Source: Zantedeschia hybrid cultivar (taxonomy: Eukaryota > Streptophyta > Magnoliopsida > Alismatales > Araceae). Taken from it: a stretch of DNA of 64,000 nt. Under the pieces are notes generated by a model. The model was not told the DNA's origin, searched no databases, and saw only the letters and a program-made list of their open reading frames with translations. Position 1 is the stretch's first letter, and each line of letters opens with the position of its first letter. Positions 1 through 10,921 of the stretch are shown here, in pieces. The stretch spans positions 36,150,379 through 36,214,378 of the forward strand of contig JARZZO010000003.1 in the NCBI GenBank assembly GCA_030544215.1. Direction: 5' to 3'. The position numbers and the translations under genes are program-made.

Positions 1-893
1 CTTGGCCTTCTGATCATGAACAGCATCAAACACTACCTCATGATCCCAGAAGATATAAGGGATATTGTTCCCTTCAATTGAACCTTTCCGTCTGCCGATA
101 CCGCACAGATATAATCCTTCACTCATGCAATGTCCCAATAACGTAAGGGTATGGTTTTATAGTCAAACCCTCTATCGCATTATCCAGATGGATTCTAGTA
201 CACAGTTAATATCTAGAAAGACATCTCTTTCATTTGACCATGGCCAGGGATTTTTGTGTACACATCCATAGGACATTCTCTCTCCAGTCTTATACCAAGA
301 GTGAGTGATTTCTTGTTGTTCACTCAATTACCTTCGGAAGCTTTCCACTGTATCTGAAAGACCGATTATGGTGGACTTAATGGTTAAAATCCACGAGTTA
401 GAGAATCAAGATACAATGGTCCACAAACAAGGTATCATTGGTGACTCAGGTCAAAGGACCAACTGTGCTACTGCAACGATTGAATTCCCTGGTTGACTAA
501 TAGGTATAATTACCATCCAGGAATTCTTATTTGGGTTTGTTCAGTGAACTCATTCTCTAATGAGCACCCACTTGTTTGTCTTAGTGTCACCACACGAGTG
601 AATGTGAGATCATTCACCCTCGTCACATGAGCAGAAATAACCCGTGTCGATCGTATCGGATATTTAATGTCCAATTCAAATATCCTATGATCAAGAACTA
701 TTTAAGATAAGTGACTAAGAATATTGATCTTACTATCATGATCTCATCATGATTCAATATCCTACACACTTGTCTACGGACCTTCATTACGATAGTTAAT
801 TTGAGAGAACTATAAATGAATAAATAATTGCCTTTATTAATAATATGAACTAGAGTGTATAATGATTGGCTTTGAGGCCACCCAATTCTATCA
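1..893 (-). repeat. 3' LTR of copia-1 (partial)
   Basis: It is alignable by eye over its full length with the solo copia LTR at 32945-33836 and with the LTR ending at 12494. The boundary at 893 reads ...ctatca, followed immediately by a polypurine tract on the minus strand. Bases 1 to about 560 are nearly identical to the solo LTR. Bases from about 600 to 893 match the 10922-12494 LTR better, so this copy is a mosaic. Confidence 0.85.
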
Positions 894-906
894 TTCTCCC
901 ACTTGG
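894..906 (-). other. Polypurine tract of copia-1
   Basis: The minus strand reads ccaagtgggagaa directly before the 3' LTR, the usual place for the plus-strand DNA primer of a copia element. Confidence 0.7.
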
Positions 907-1001
907 ACGATAGCCAATCACCCATGTGTCTAAGTCCCATAGACTTAAGGTGACGTTCTAAATTGTTTTGAGACAATGGGATAGTCAAGGGATCTGCTAC
1001 A

Positions 1002-1541
1002 TTATCTTCGGATGAGAAATTTCTCAACTACTATATCTCCTCGGGCGATAATCTTACGAATCAGATGAAATCGTCTCAGAATGTGCTTTGACTTCTGATG
1101 CGATCTTGGTTCCTTTGCTTGAGCTATGGCCCCATTGTTGTCACACAATAATGGAATAGGATCTGAAATGCTTGGGACTACTCCAAGTGCAGAGATGAAC
1201 TTCTTCATCCAGACTGCCTCCTTAGCCGCTTCAGTTGCAGCAATGTATTCTGCTTCAATCGTCGAATCTGCAGTTGTTTCTTGTTTGGAACTTTTCCAAC
1301 TTACTGCACCTCCATTTAACATAAACACAAATCGAGACATGGATTTGCTGTCATCCATATCCGATTGGAAGCTCGAGTCTGTAAACCCTCGAAGTTTAAA
1401 GTCGTTTCCTCTATAAACGAGAAATAGATCCTTAGTCATTCTCAAGTATCTAATGATACATTTCACCGCCTTCCAGTGTTCCTCACCTGGATCAGCCTGA
1501 TATCTACTAGTGACACTTAGTGGATGTGCCACATCAGACAT
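1002..1541 (-). pseudogene. copia-1 RNase H
   Basis: This is the Ty1/copia RNase H, which removes RNA from the RNA-DNA hybrid during reverse transcription. The 179-aa frame shows the family blocks in order: HWKAVKCIIRYLR, the catalytic region GFTDSSFQSD, SWKSSKQ, the AEYIAATEAAKEAVW block with its acidic residue, and CDNNGAIAQAKEP. It ends near the usual C-terminus of a copia polyprotein, about 110 bp before the polypurine tract. It lies in the same frame as the upstream RT piece (1545-1856), separated by a stop, so the polyprotein is interrupted. The domain itself looks nearly full length. Confidence 0.8.
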
Positions 1542-1544
1542 AGT

Positions 1545-2561
1545 TCATAGCATTGCATACATGATAGATCCTATTGTCGAAGCATAAGGAACTCTATCCA
1601 TATATGCTTTCTCTTCAGGTGTCTTGGGAGACATTCCTTTAGAGAGATAAATTTCATGTCTCATTGGAACGAGACCTCTCTTGAAATTTTTCATGCCAAA
1701 TCTTTTGACTATGGTATTCATGTACATAGATCGGAATAAACCAAGCATCCTTTTGGATCTATCTCTATAGATCCTTATTCCCCGAATATAGGATACATCT
1801 CCCAAATCCTTCATGGAGAAATTTTTGGATAACCAAATCTTTACTGATGACAACATTCCTACATCATTCCCAATGAATAGAATGTCATCAACGTAAAGTA
1901 CTAAAAAGGTAACCGCGCTCCCCCTGGTCTTTTTGTATACACAAGGTTCATATTCATTCTTAATGAAGTCATAAGATTTGATTACTTCATCAAATCTTAA
2001 GTTTCAAGTTCGGGATGCCTACTTTAATCCATAAATGGATGTATGCAGCCTGCATACCTTACTTGAATGCTCTTTGGAAGTGAATCCTTTAGGTTGTATC
2101 ATATACATCTCTTCTTGAAGGTTCCCGTTAAGGAACGCTGTTTTCACATCTATTTGCCATATTTCATAATCATAGAATGCAACAACGGCAAGAAGTATTC
2201 TAATTGACTTAACCATGGCAACTGGGAAAAAAGTTTCGTCATAGTCAATGCCTTGTCTTTGACGATACCCTTTCGCGACCAGCCTTGCCTTATATGTGTC
2301 AATCTGTCCATCTGCCCCGATCTTTCTTTTAAAGATCAATTTACTGCCAATAGGTACTATATCTTCTGACAGATTAACCAAGTTCCAAACTTGGTTGGCA
2401 TACATGGATTGAATTTCTGAATTCATTGCCTCTTGCCATTTCTCTAATTCTAGACTATTCATGGCTTCTTGGTAGGTTTGAACATCATCATCCTCATGTA
2501 AGTGCACTATTGATTTGCCGTCATCGATATGTCCAACATATCTTTCAGGTTGCTTAGGCAC
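1545..2561 (-). pseudogene. copia-1 reverse transcriptase
   Basis: This is the copia RNA-dependent DNA polymerase. The N-terminal half (2019-2561) has W-x-x-A-M-x-x-E, KARLVAKGY and the block QIDVKTAFLNGNL. The YVDD catalytic motif is encoded at about 1884-1895, followed by KDLGDVSYIRGI. The reading frame is interrupted between about 1857 and 2018, where a stop and a probable indel break the segment around SIYGLK. All pieces fall in one order, without large deletion. It lies directly after the integrase in transcription order, which is diagnostic of Ty1/copia. Not expected to give active enzyme. Confidence 0.8.
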
Positions 2562-2679
2562 TCTACCAGATCTATGAACTTCTTATGTATTATCTTGAAC
2601 AAGTTCTTGAGTCAATTGCTTATCAGATGAGCCAGCATTGATTTGTGAGTCTGAAATTTCTTCCAGTTCTATCTTACTC

Positions 2680-3432
2680 CTACTGTCTTCTTTTAAAAGA
2701 TATTCTTTCTCTAAGAAGACAATTCTTTTGCGACAAACACCCTTTGATCACTGGGTTGATAGAAATAATATCCAAAAGTCTCTTTTGGATATCCCACAAA
2801 CCTGTATTTTTCTGTCCTGGAATCCAGTTTATCTGGATCATGTCTTTTGACATGTGCAGGACAACCCCAGACTCTAACATGCTAAAGTCTGGTTTCTTTC
2901 CTTTCCATATTTCATATGGAGTGAAAGATACTGACTTACTGGGAACTTTGTTCAACAGATATGCAGCTGACAATAGTGCATATCTCCATAAAGAAATTGG
3001 AAGTTTTGCATAACTCATTATTGATCGTACCATATCTAATAGAGTACGATTTCTCCTTTCCGATACACCATTTAACTGTAGTATATATGGAGGAGTCCAC
3101 TGAGACAAAATACTATTATTCTTAAGATATTATATGAATTCTGTACTTAAGTATTCATCCCCTCGATCTGATCGAAGAGTTTTGATAATCTTTCCAGTTT
3201 GGTTCTCAACTTCATTTTTAAATTATTTAAATTTCTCAAAGACTTCTAACTTATATTTCATTAAATATATGCAGCCATATCTTGAGAAATCATCTGTAAA
3301 TGAAACGAAATATGAGTAACCACCCATAGCATGAGTGGACATTAGACCACATACATCACTATGTATTAGTTCTAATAATTTCTTAGTTCTTTCTCCATGT
3401 CCAGAAAATAGAGCTTTGGTCATTTTTCTCAT
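2680..3432 (-). pseudogene. copia-1 integrase catalytic core
   Basis: This is the DDE integrase that joins the cDNA to the target. Visible blocks are LIHSDVCGLMST (first Asp), SYFVSFTDDFSRYG, RSDRGDEYLS (second Asp, about 3150-3180) and NGVSERRNRTLLDMVRSIM (Glu). The two longest pieces, 3223-3432 and 2680-3108, are in the same frame with stop codons between them. It overlaps by a few bases the upstream protease/pre-integrase frame, which suggests one frameshift at about 3430. It is typical in length for copia but is a pseudogene. Confidence 0.8.
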
Positions 3433-3950
3433 GAGACAAGCTTCACAAGTTGCAAATGATTCATTATCGAATAGATCAAGATATCCATTCTTTGCAACTT
3501 AATGATCATATTCTCATTTATATGATCGAGCCTATAATGCCATAGGTATGATTTATTCATATCTTTATCTATTCGTTCAAGAGACTTATTTACTAGACAT
3601 ACATCATATGCAATATCAAGTAAATACAAACCATTTAACAAATATCCAAAAGCAAACAATTTGTCTCTTAGATAAATAGAACAACCATTATTCTGTAGTT
3701 TTATTGAATATCTTTCTTTATTTAAACAAGAAATGGAAATGATATTCCTAATTATAGTTGGAACATAATAACAATCTATTAGTTCCGATGAGTCTCCTGA
3801 TGACATCTGAAGTCTTGCTGTCCCCACAGCTAACACAACAACCTTTGCTCCATTTCCAAGTCTCAGATCCACGTCTCCGCGATTCAATCTTCTTTTACTT
3901 GTTAGCACCTGTAAGTTATTGCAGATATGAGAAACACACCCAGTATCTAA
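3429..3950 (-). pseudogene. copia-1 protease end and GAG-pre-integrase region
   Basis: The aspartic protease core W-V-L-D-T-G-C-V-S-H-I-C is encoded just upstream of 3908. It is out of frame with gag because of an apparent one-base deletion at about 3950 (the copia-2 copy reads cttgggtatt where this one has lost a t). Downstream are RLGNGAKV, DCYYVPTIIRNIISISCL and a GAG-pre-integrase block with LWHYRLDHI. These steps process Gag-Pol and lead into the integrase zinc-binding domain. Confidence 0.75.
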
Positions 3951-4834
3951 TACCCAGATGTTGATTCTCTATAAGACAAGTTAAGATCAATCATGAGTAT
4001 ACTTGAAGCTTCACCAAGCTTCTCCTTTGCTTTTTCTGCTAGATAAATCTTATAGTTTCTCTTCCAGTGACCTTCTTTATGGCAGTGGAAACACTGACCT
4101 TTATCATTGACTTTAACTTTGTCCTTTTGAACCGTTGGTTTGCATTTTACTGGTTTCTTTGGCTTATCTTTCTGAAAGGTCTGTCCAGCTTTTCTTTTCT
4201 TATTGGTTTTACCAACAAGCATAACATGTGACTTATCTTTCTGGATAGTGCCTTCAGCTGTCTTCAACATGTTGAGCAGCTCAGCCACTGTAACCTCAAT
4301 TTTGTTCATATTGAAGTTGGTGATGAATTGTGAAAATGAATCTGGTAGGGACTGAAGGATTAAGTCGATGCTTAGGTCATTGTTCATAACAAAACCAAGC
4401 ACTGCAAGCCGCTCAATCCATTCTATCATCTTGAGCACATGAGTTTGCACAGATGTATCCTCGCTCATTCTACTCCTGAACAGTTTCTTAGATATCTCAT
4501 ATCTTTCTGTTCTCGATTGTTCACCAAACAACTTTTGTAGGTGAGTCAAAATGGACTTAGCTTCCATGTTATCATGCTGTCGTTGTAGTTCATTGTTCAT
4601 TGAACCAAGCATGTAACACTGGACTTTAATAGAGTCCTCTTTCTAGTTTTCAAACATCATTAATTCATCTTCGTTAGCATTTTCACCAGGTTGTTCTAGA
4701 TCAGGTTGATCCAAAACATAGGCTAGTTTGCCACACCTGAGGACAATCTTCAGGTTGCATAACTAGTTAATGTAATTTGGTCCCGTGAGTTTGTTAGCAT
4801 CAAGTATGCAACGAAGAGGGTTAGGTGACGACAT
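3947..4834 (-). pseudogene. copia-1 Gag
   Basis: This is the capsid/nucleocapsid protein of the virus-like particle. The ATG at 4834 begins MSSPNPLRCILDANKLTGPNY, the classical N-terminus of copia Gag. A stop follows, and the main body runs from 4612 with the UBN2-like capsid region (LFGEQSRTERYEISKKLF, LDLILQSLPDSF-like). The nucleocapsid knuckle CFHCHKEGHWKRNY is near the C-terminus; its last Cys of CX2CX4HX4C is replaced by Tyr. The last conserved codons run into the out-of-frame protease. In-frame stops near 4630-4760 and the lost zinc ligand make it non-functional. Confidence 0.78.
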
Positions 4835-5939
4835 AGCGACCTACAAGGAAATATAACAAAAATAAGCAGATAGTTCTTAAAATCATATTTAAGACTTTAA
4901 ATCTAGATTTATACTCCCACTATTTTTCGGCGATCTGTATGACCCTTTAATATACATAACGGGAGATTCCGGTGATCTCCTAGTGAGGATCTGAATCCTT
5001 CGGGTATCATGCATGTGATCTTGTGGTAGCACAACAAATCACATTAAGTCCCTTAGGCAGTCAACTCTTGACAATTGCAACATTTGCAATATCCGATCAA
5101 ATTTAACCCTTGAATCAGAATGATCTTGTGGTAGTACAACAAATCAAACGATTCAGTTAAGTTCTACCATCATTACTAGATAACTTGAATTCATAGTGTA
5201 ATCCTTGTGGTAGCACAATAAAACTACATTATTTGTCCATCTATCTATAAAAACATCTTTTGTCGTAGACCTAGATTAATTTCTAAATTAAATAGACCTT
5301 GTGGTAGCACAACAAATCAATTAGAATTATCCTTAGATCTATAATGATGGTGGGTTACGTGGATTATTCTGAATATCTCACGTTTACAACTTAAATTTTG
5401 AAAGAGGGTTTTAAGTTTGATTTATAAAAATCGTACTATTAAAAATATTTCAATTTGAAGTATCATAATACTAGATAGAAATATCTATTTAATAGCATAT
5501 TCCACAGATATTACATATATGCAGAAAAATAAATAAGGATGATCATAGACTATTTAAGCTATTATGGAATCATCGGAGCCAAACGATGATCCATAATAAA
5601 ATCCTAGTGTGAATTCAGCAACACCGGTTCCATTTGATGCGAGTCCTTCCTCTAGAGGTGCCTTCAGAAGAGCCCGTCCTCAAAACTTAATCCACAATAT
5701 CTAAACATGAATTTAGGACTCGTAGGTCCATAAAAGTACATTTAAATAATAATAAGCAACCTTGATCTTATCAAGGGGAGTACAAACTTATAGGAAGATA
5801 GAATGTATACTTGGATTAAGAGAGAGGAGGACACGCAGGTCCTATTTAAAATACCAAAATGAAACATGCATCACATTTATTCACATCAATCATCATATGA
5901 TAAGACTAAGTCCATGATCATCCCATCATTAATGAAACA
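4835..5939 (-). other. copia-1 leader (untranslated 5' internal region)
   Basis: There is no credible ORF in this stretch. It lies between gag and the solo Tekay LTR and contains four copies of a short hairpin repeat (5017-5319), followed by AT-rich unique sequence. Its counterpart in copia-2 (18630-18991) has the same hairpin type and a similar block just before the gag start, so this is inherited leader, not host DNA. Confidence 0.6.
5017..5319 (-). repeat. Four dispersed copies of a leader stem-loop
   Basis: Units start at 5017, 5122, 5201 and 5295, spaced 79-105 bp. The core ttgtggtagcacaaca (variants with gtagtac or cacaat) contains the inverted pair TTGTG/CACAA around a four-base loop. 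Flanking bases vary, so the stem-loop core is the conserved part. Confidence 0.75.
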
Positions 5940-5944
5940 CATCA

Positions 5945-8212
5945 TGTAACGACCCGCCACCCTATAATCGGGGATCCGATTACTAAATGGATACCGAATC
6001 ATTGATTTGGAACCAAACCAGGATCTAGATAAGTCTGGGAAATAAATAATTAACTAAGCTAAACATTCTCATCGCATTGAATTAAAAAGGAAGTGCAAGA
6101 ATTTAAAAGTTATTACAATGCGACACGACACAACAAATGATTACATACTCCAACTGAAAAGAAATAATTAAGCGTACAGGCCAGAAAATAAAATAACAAC
6201 TACATCGGGACATACCCCAGAACAACAGCTGCTGGCGCGCAACTCGAAGCAGTACTCTCCTCGCTAAGCCTGCCTGGAACCTCACCTGAAAACCGTAGGG
6301 GTGAGTCTCAACGAAAAGACTCAGTAGGGATCCTTCGATCCCCACTGCCCACACGCACACCAACAAGTGCAGAAACTCAACTAAAGGTAAAGTAAGTACG
6401 TAAAGCAGTAATTACTCTCCTAAATTTCGATATAAATCACATGCATTCGAAATATAACATGCATACCTCTGAAACCATTCTACCAGGGAGCCTACAACCA
6501 ATGTTTCGGCAAAAACACGCCAACCACACAAACGAAAGTGGGAAACACCGACCCGCTGAGACCAAACAGTAACCCCTCGGATAGCACGCTAGCTACTCCG
6601 GCCCAACTGGCTCAAGTGGTTACTCCTTCCCCCAGCACGAGTGACACTTCACAGATACCTCTCCGACACCGGTACTAGCTAACCCCGGGGTTCACCAGGT
6701 GACCCTCTCTCACTAGGCGTCACCCCGCCACTGCTCCCACCGGCGCTGTGTCCCTCCCACACCGACACAGGGTGTCAAGCGCTACAACTGTCACTCTAGG
6801 TTCACAGTAGCACAAAACACAGCACAGTGTGATCGGTCACGTGAAAAGTCCACGGTCGCACGAAACACAACGCAGTGTGATCGGGTCACAAGGGATCCAT
6901 CGTCGTCGAATACATATAAAGCATGCCTTAACCGAACTATCTAGCAGTGTAAACACATATTAATAGTATGAATTAATGTGGTTCTATCTTGAATCGCGTC
7001 GCCCAAGGCCGATGCCATTCAAGCCTCCTAAACTGGTTCATGAAATCTCGGCCTCAGAATATGGCCTAAAAGGCGTCGCTGTAGGTAGCCGCCTATTAAA
7101 ACGCGTCGCTGTCCTTGGACGCCATTCACACAAGAAGTCCCCTCTGACAGAAACCGTTGCCGGGACAATTTCTACCTCAATGGCGTCGTACTGGCCCGTC
7201 GCCATTCTGAATGGCGTCGTACTAGTGCGACGTCATTTAGCGCCAGAAATCAAGTTTCTGCAATTCGACCCGAGGGTCCCCTTTAACCCCAAATTCGCCC
7301 CAAAAACACCCAAGAAGGGGAAAACGAAGAGGGAAACTAATCCATCACATTAAAACTCACAAATCCACATTCATAGAAACCACCCTATCCATCAAGAAAG
7401 TCCCTAAACATGCTTATTCTACCTAAAAATCCCTTACACGCATCATGCTTCAAAGCGGGAAAACATGGTTTTTAAATGAAACACTACGGGAATCGTCACC
7501 CTACCGGTTGCTTGAACTCCTCCAAGCTCCAAGCCGCCAACCCGTCTCGCCCCCACGCCGCCGCCGGTACCGCTGAGGACGTCGTTACTCCACCGAGACG
7601 TCGGCCACCGTCCGGAGAGAAAACGCCGCGGAGGAGGTAGTGGTAGGAGTTAGGAGGTCGATGTAGTGGAGGGAGAGGTGAAATGGTGGGAGGACAAGAT
7701 GGAGGGGGAGGAGAGATCGCCGGAGCCGCCGGAGGAAGAGAGGAGAGAGAGAAGGGGGGAGAAAATGAGGGAAATGAAGGAGGGTTCGCGGGGGTTAAGC
7801 AGAAGCTGGGTAAAACGCGTCGTGCAGCACAGACGCCTATCAGTTGACATGACGGGCCGTACTGACAGAACTCTGAAACGCGTCGCCTAACCAAGACGCC
7901 GTTCAGACGACAAGACCGATGCCGTACATTGACAACCCAGGGTCGTATTCTGAATGGCGTCATCCATCGAGGACGCCTTTCAGACGACAGGACAGGGCCG
8001 TACTCTCGCGGCCCGAAACTCGCCCACGTGGCGTCCACGTGGCACAACAGCCACTCGACTAAATGGCGTCCACTTAGCAGGACGCCGTTCAAAAGGCGTC
8101 GTGCATCCTAGACGTCATTTAGAAGGCACTTCCCAGACCCATCAGGGCCCAAACCAGAGGATCCAACTCAGAAACTGACCCGATAATCGGATCCGAAACC
8201 TCAGTCCTTACA
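5945..8212 (-). repeat. Solo Tekay LTR inserted in copia-1 leader
   Basis: It begins TGTAACGACCCGCC and ends ...GTCCTTACA, the reverse complement of the Tekay LTR ends at 42199 and 44525. Both sides carry the 5-bp duplication catca (5940-5944 and 8213-8217). It is 2268 bp, against 2325-2327 bp in the complete element. No internal Tekay sequence is present, so it is a recombination product of two LTRs. It contains about eight of the GGCGTC palindromes. Short ORFs within it are shadows of its CT-rich segment. Confidence 0.92.
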
Positions 8213-9102
8213 CATCACATGCATCAAAATAATTATCATATAATTATTGTTGGTATTAACTTTTATAAATATAAAATATAAGACAATAAGGTTTTTGAAA
8301 TAACAATTATTTCAAGTTTTAAATCAACAAGTATTCATAATATTATTGACAAAGATTTAACTACACTATTTAGTTAACTTTTTCTCATGCACAAACAAGT
8401 TGAACAATTTAATATATTTCAGGTTATGCAAAAAAAAAAAAAAGTCTAAGAATCTAATTCTCAACATAATAGTTTTAGAAGGAATTAAGTTAATGATTTA
8501 AAACTATTTTAAATAATTAACAAATATCCCATTAACTTTAAACCCTTACAATTTAACTAATAGTTAATTAAACAATTTAATAATATGTTAATTAAAATAT
8601 TTACAGTTTAATTTTTTTTTAAAACTACAAAAAATTAGGTTTAAAATCAATTTAAATGGGCTAAATAGGGGTTAAAAAGGCTTAACGGGTCTTGGTGGGG
8701 GGGGGGGGGGGGGTGTCCGGCCGGGTCCGGCCCGTTCAAGTTAGGCGCGGGTGCCCGGATCCTAGTGGGTGGACTCGGTGGCCCACACGCCGCTCACCTC
8801 TGCTGCCCGTTAGGGTTTGGTGTAGGGAGCGACACCTGGTTCGACCCCGACCGGTAAGGGGAGGCCGGCACCGGCCCAGGCGATGGGCAATGGGGCTCCG
8901 GTCGGCCTCCTTGCATGCGTGGAGATCCCAATCATGGCCGGTTCTTAACAGGCCTTAAGACCGCATGCCTTCTTTAGGAGAAAAGGGAGGCCGCCTGTGG
9001 AAGGAGTGGTTAGGGCGATGCCGAACGGTGTCGTTGATGCCAGAGGTCGTCGCCAGTGGTGCCGAATGTTCGGTTTGTCCCTGCACGCACCTCCCTGCAT
9101 GG
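8213..9102. other. Gene-free stretch, probably copia-1 leader
   Basis: 8213-8690 is AT-rich with an A14 run near 8430. 8697-8713 is a run of 17 G. 8714-9102 is GC-rich. No protein motif is recognised. It lies between two solo LTRs whose target duplications imply that it was continuous with 5939 and 10347 before they inserted. I cannot match the GC-rich part to another copy in this window. Confidence 0.4.
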
Positions 9103-10341
9103 TGTAGACACACTAATTTTTACATCATATTGAGTAAATTTCATGTCACAATGATAATGCCCTAGAATGGTTTGATGTTTAATCAATAATTAATTTTTAT
9201 TGATTTTCTCTTGAGAGTTGTTGAAGCACGTCGCGCATACACGACGCCATTTTGATACTTAGCAGAAATCAATTCGAAATTAAAATTTATAAATTTAAGA
9301 GGATTTAACTGAATAACGTCGCCCTTACACGAGCCTTTTAAGTCCTAATCCACCTAGGTTTACTATTTTTAATTCTGGTTAATTTCCTAATTTATCTAAA
9401 GCACGTCTCCCTTACGTGACACATTTCATATTGGCTAATTGTTTTCGGTTTTCTTTTCCGGATTTATTTCTATTATGGCCATATTAATTAACTAAAAGGC
9501 GTCCCCTTTGAACGACGTGTTTTAAGAGTTTCCTGATAAGCGAGATTTGGCCGAGAAAATCTTGTTCCAAAGGTTGGAAGGATTTCCAACTCCCTTTATG
9601 GTTGTCTAGAGCAACTCCGAGCTGCGGGAAAGTCCCTTTGAAGGCCAAATACTCTTGAATCACTTCTTATAAATACATATGGACATTGACCTTTGAAAAA
9701 GGTTGAGAGTTTTTAAGGTTGGCGGTTAGCAGTTGAAGGTCAGTAATTGGTGAATTTGAAGCTTTCTACAAGGTGTTTGAAGGTTCTCAAGAAGAAAAAC
9801 ATGGATAGCAGGAGTTCTTGTTTCTTCATCTTCTTCCTCCATTGAAGCTCAAGAAGACCAAGGCTTTCAAGGGGCCAAACCAACCATCTCCTTCTCTAGT
9901 TTCTTTTTAGTTTCTTTTCTACATAATTTTTCATTGCATCAACTCATCACACACACTCATTTCATAATTTCCAAACCTACACCTCCTTTAGGGGTTTAAA
10001 AGATCACAAAAAGTAAGTTCTTTTAGTTTAGTTGCATGTTTAGATTCTTAATTAGAATAGATACTATACTATTTTAGTTCTAATCATAGTTTTATTGTTT
10101 ATTTGATTTTTTTTGCAAGGTACAAAAGAGGAACAAGAGTAAAGAAAGAGAAGGCTCTTTTCTTTCAGCCGGCCGAAAGAGAAGAACAAAAGAATCCCAT
10201 ATTCTCCCGATTTGTAAGGTTACTAAGCGAGCACGTTTCCTTTGAAACCCTCAGTTTCTAGCGATCACAATTCTTTTCATATTGTTAATCATAGTAAACA
10301 CATGATAACATGATGAATACACACATGATTTGAGCACTATA
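9103..10341 (+). repeat. Solo Tat-type LTR
   Basis: It begins TGTAGACACACTAATTTT, close to the Tat-2 LTR start at 45978, and remains alignable to AGCACTATA, equivalent to AGCACCTACA at the Tat-2 LTR end. It is flanked by catgg at 9098-9102 and 10342-10346, supporting a solo LTR whose terminal CA decayed to TA. It is 1239 bp. It contains a TATA-like element at 9668-9675 and four GACGC-type palindromes between about 9221 and 9530. Confidence 0.78.
9668..9675 (+). promoter_or_regulatory. TATA box of the solo Tat LTR
   Basis: TATAAATA lies at a position equivalent to tataaat at 46564-46570 in the Tat-2 LTR. Confidence 0.5.
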
Positions 10342-10346
10342 CATGG

Positions 10347-10905
10347 CTTGTTAAAACCTCATGTTTTACAGAAAAGAAAACGGGGTGACCGGCGACCACT
10401 CGATCTGGGAAATACCTTGGTCATCAACATATACCAATCTGGTCACACCAGACGCCGGAGTGAAGCCAGGGACTATCCCTTCGACCTCCAAAATCCTTTA
10501 TAAACATGGTTTCTGTCTGTGGTTATGGCACGAGTAGCATGCATAATCCATCAATCTAATCTGCAAGATGCATCCCTTAAGATGACCCTGTTAATCCCTT
10601 CGTTCTTTCCTAAACTCCATGCAACAACAGAGAATCGAAGACAATCTTGGATGGTCGTGCGGTTATGGTTATTCTCACAACAGAGAATAATAGAATAATC
10701 GGCCATGGTTTTTCTACCTGCATGGTAGTCCCACATTAAGAAGATTAGAAAAACTAATACCCTGCCACCAGACCTCTTGGGAACGATTCCCTATTATCAT
10801 ATTGATCAATATTTAATTTAGCCCAAGAACATGTGCAATATAGTTCTTCACGCATAACGAGAATTTATCCCGCAAAACGATGCCATTTTAGGATTGAACC
10901 AACAA
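10347..10905 (-). other. copia-1 leader adjacent to the primer site
   Basis: This noncoding stretch is bounded by the target duplication of the solo Tat LTR and by the copia primer site. Read on the minus strand it includes repeated attctctgttgt-like blocks (about 10620-10690). No protein motif was found; the 61-aa frame at 10551-10736 has no recognisable homology. Confidence 0.45.
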
Positions 10906-10921
10906 CCTGGCTCTGATACCA
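10906..10921 (-). other. Primer binding site of copia-1 (tRNA-iMet)
   Basis: The minus strand reads TGGTATCAGAGCCAGG. Its first 12 bases are the standard complement of the plant initiator tRNA-Met 3' end. It lies directly inside the 5' LTR. Confidence 0.85.

Noticed and set aside
305..496. Small ORFs in copia LTRs (also at 33248-33439)
   Set aside because: They are repeated only because the LTRs are repeated; there is no start context or domain and they are lost in the 10922-12494 copy.
7496..8178. Pro/Ser- and Glu/Arg-rich ORFs in the solo Tekay LTR, repeated at 16633, 35390 and 42457
   Set aside because: They follow the CT-rich LTR segment, differ in frame and length between copies and show no conserved start.
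8836..8850. tRNA-like T-arm (ggttcgaccccg)
   Set aside because: No matching acceptor, D or anticodon arms could be found around it.
10371..10420. Tat primer site after the LTR at 9103 (ccggcgaccactcg), implying a longer Tat internal region
   Set aside because: The catgg duplication at 9098-9102 and 10342-10346 supports a solo LTR that ends before this point.
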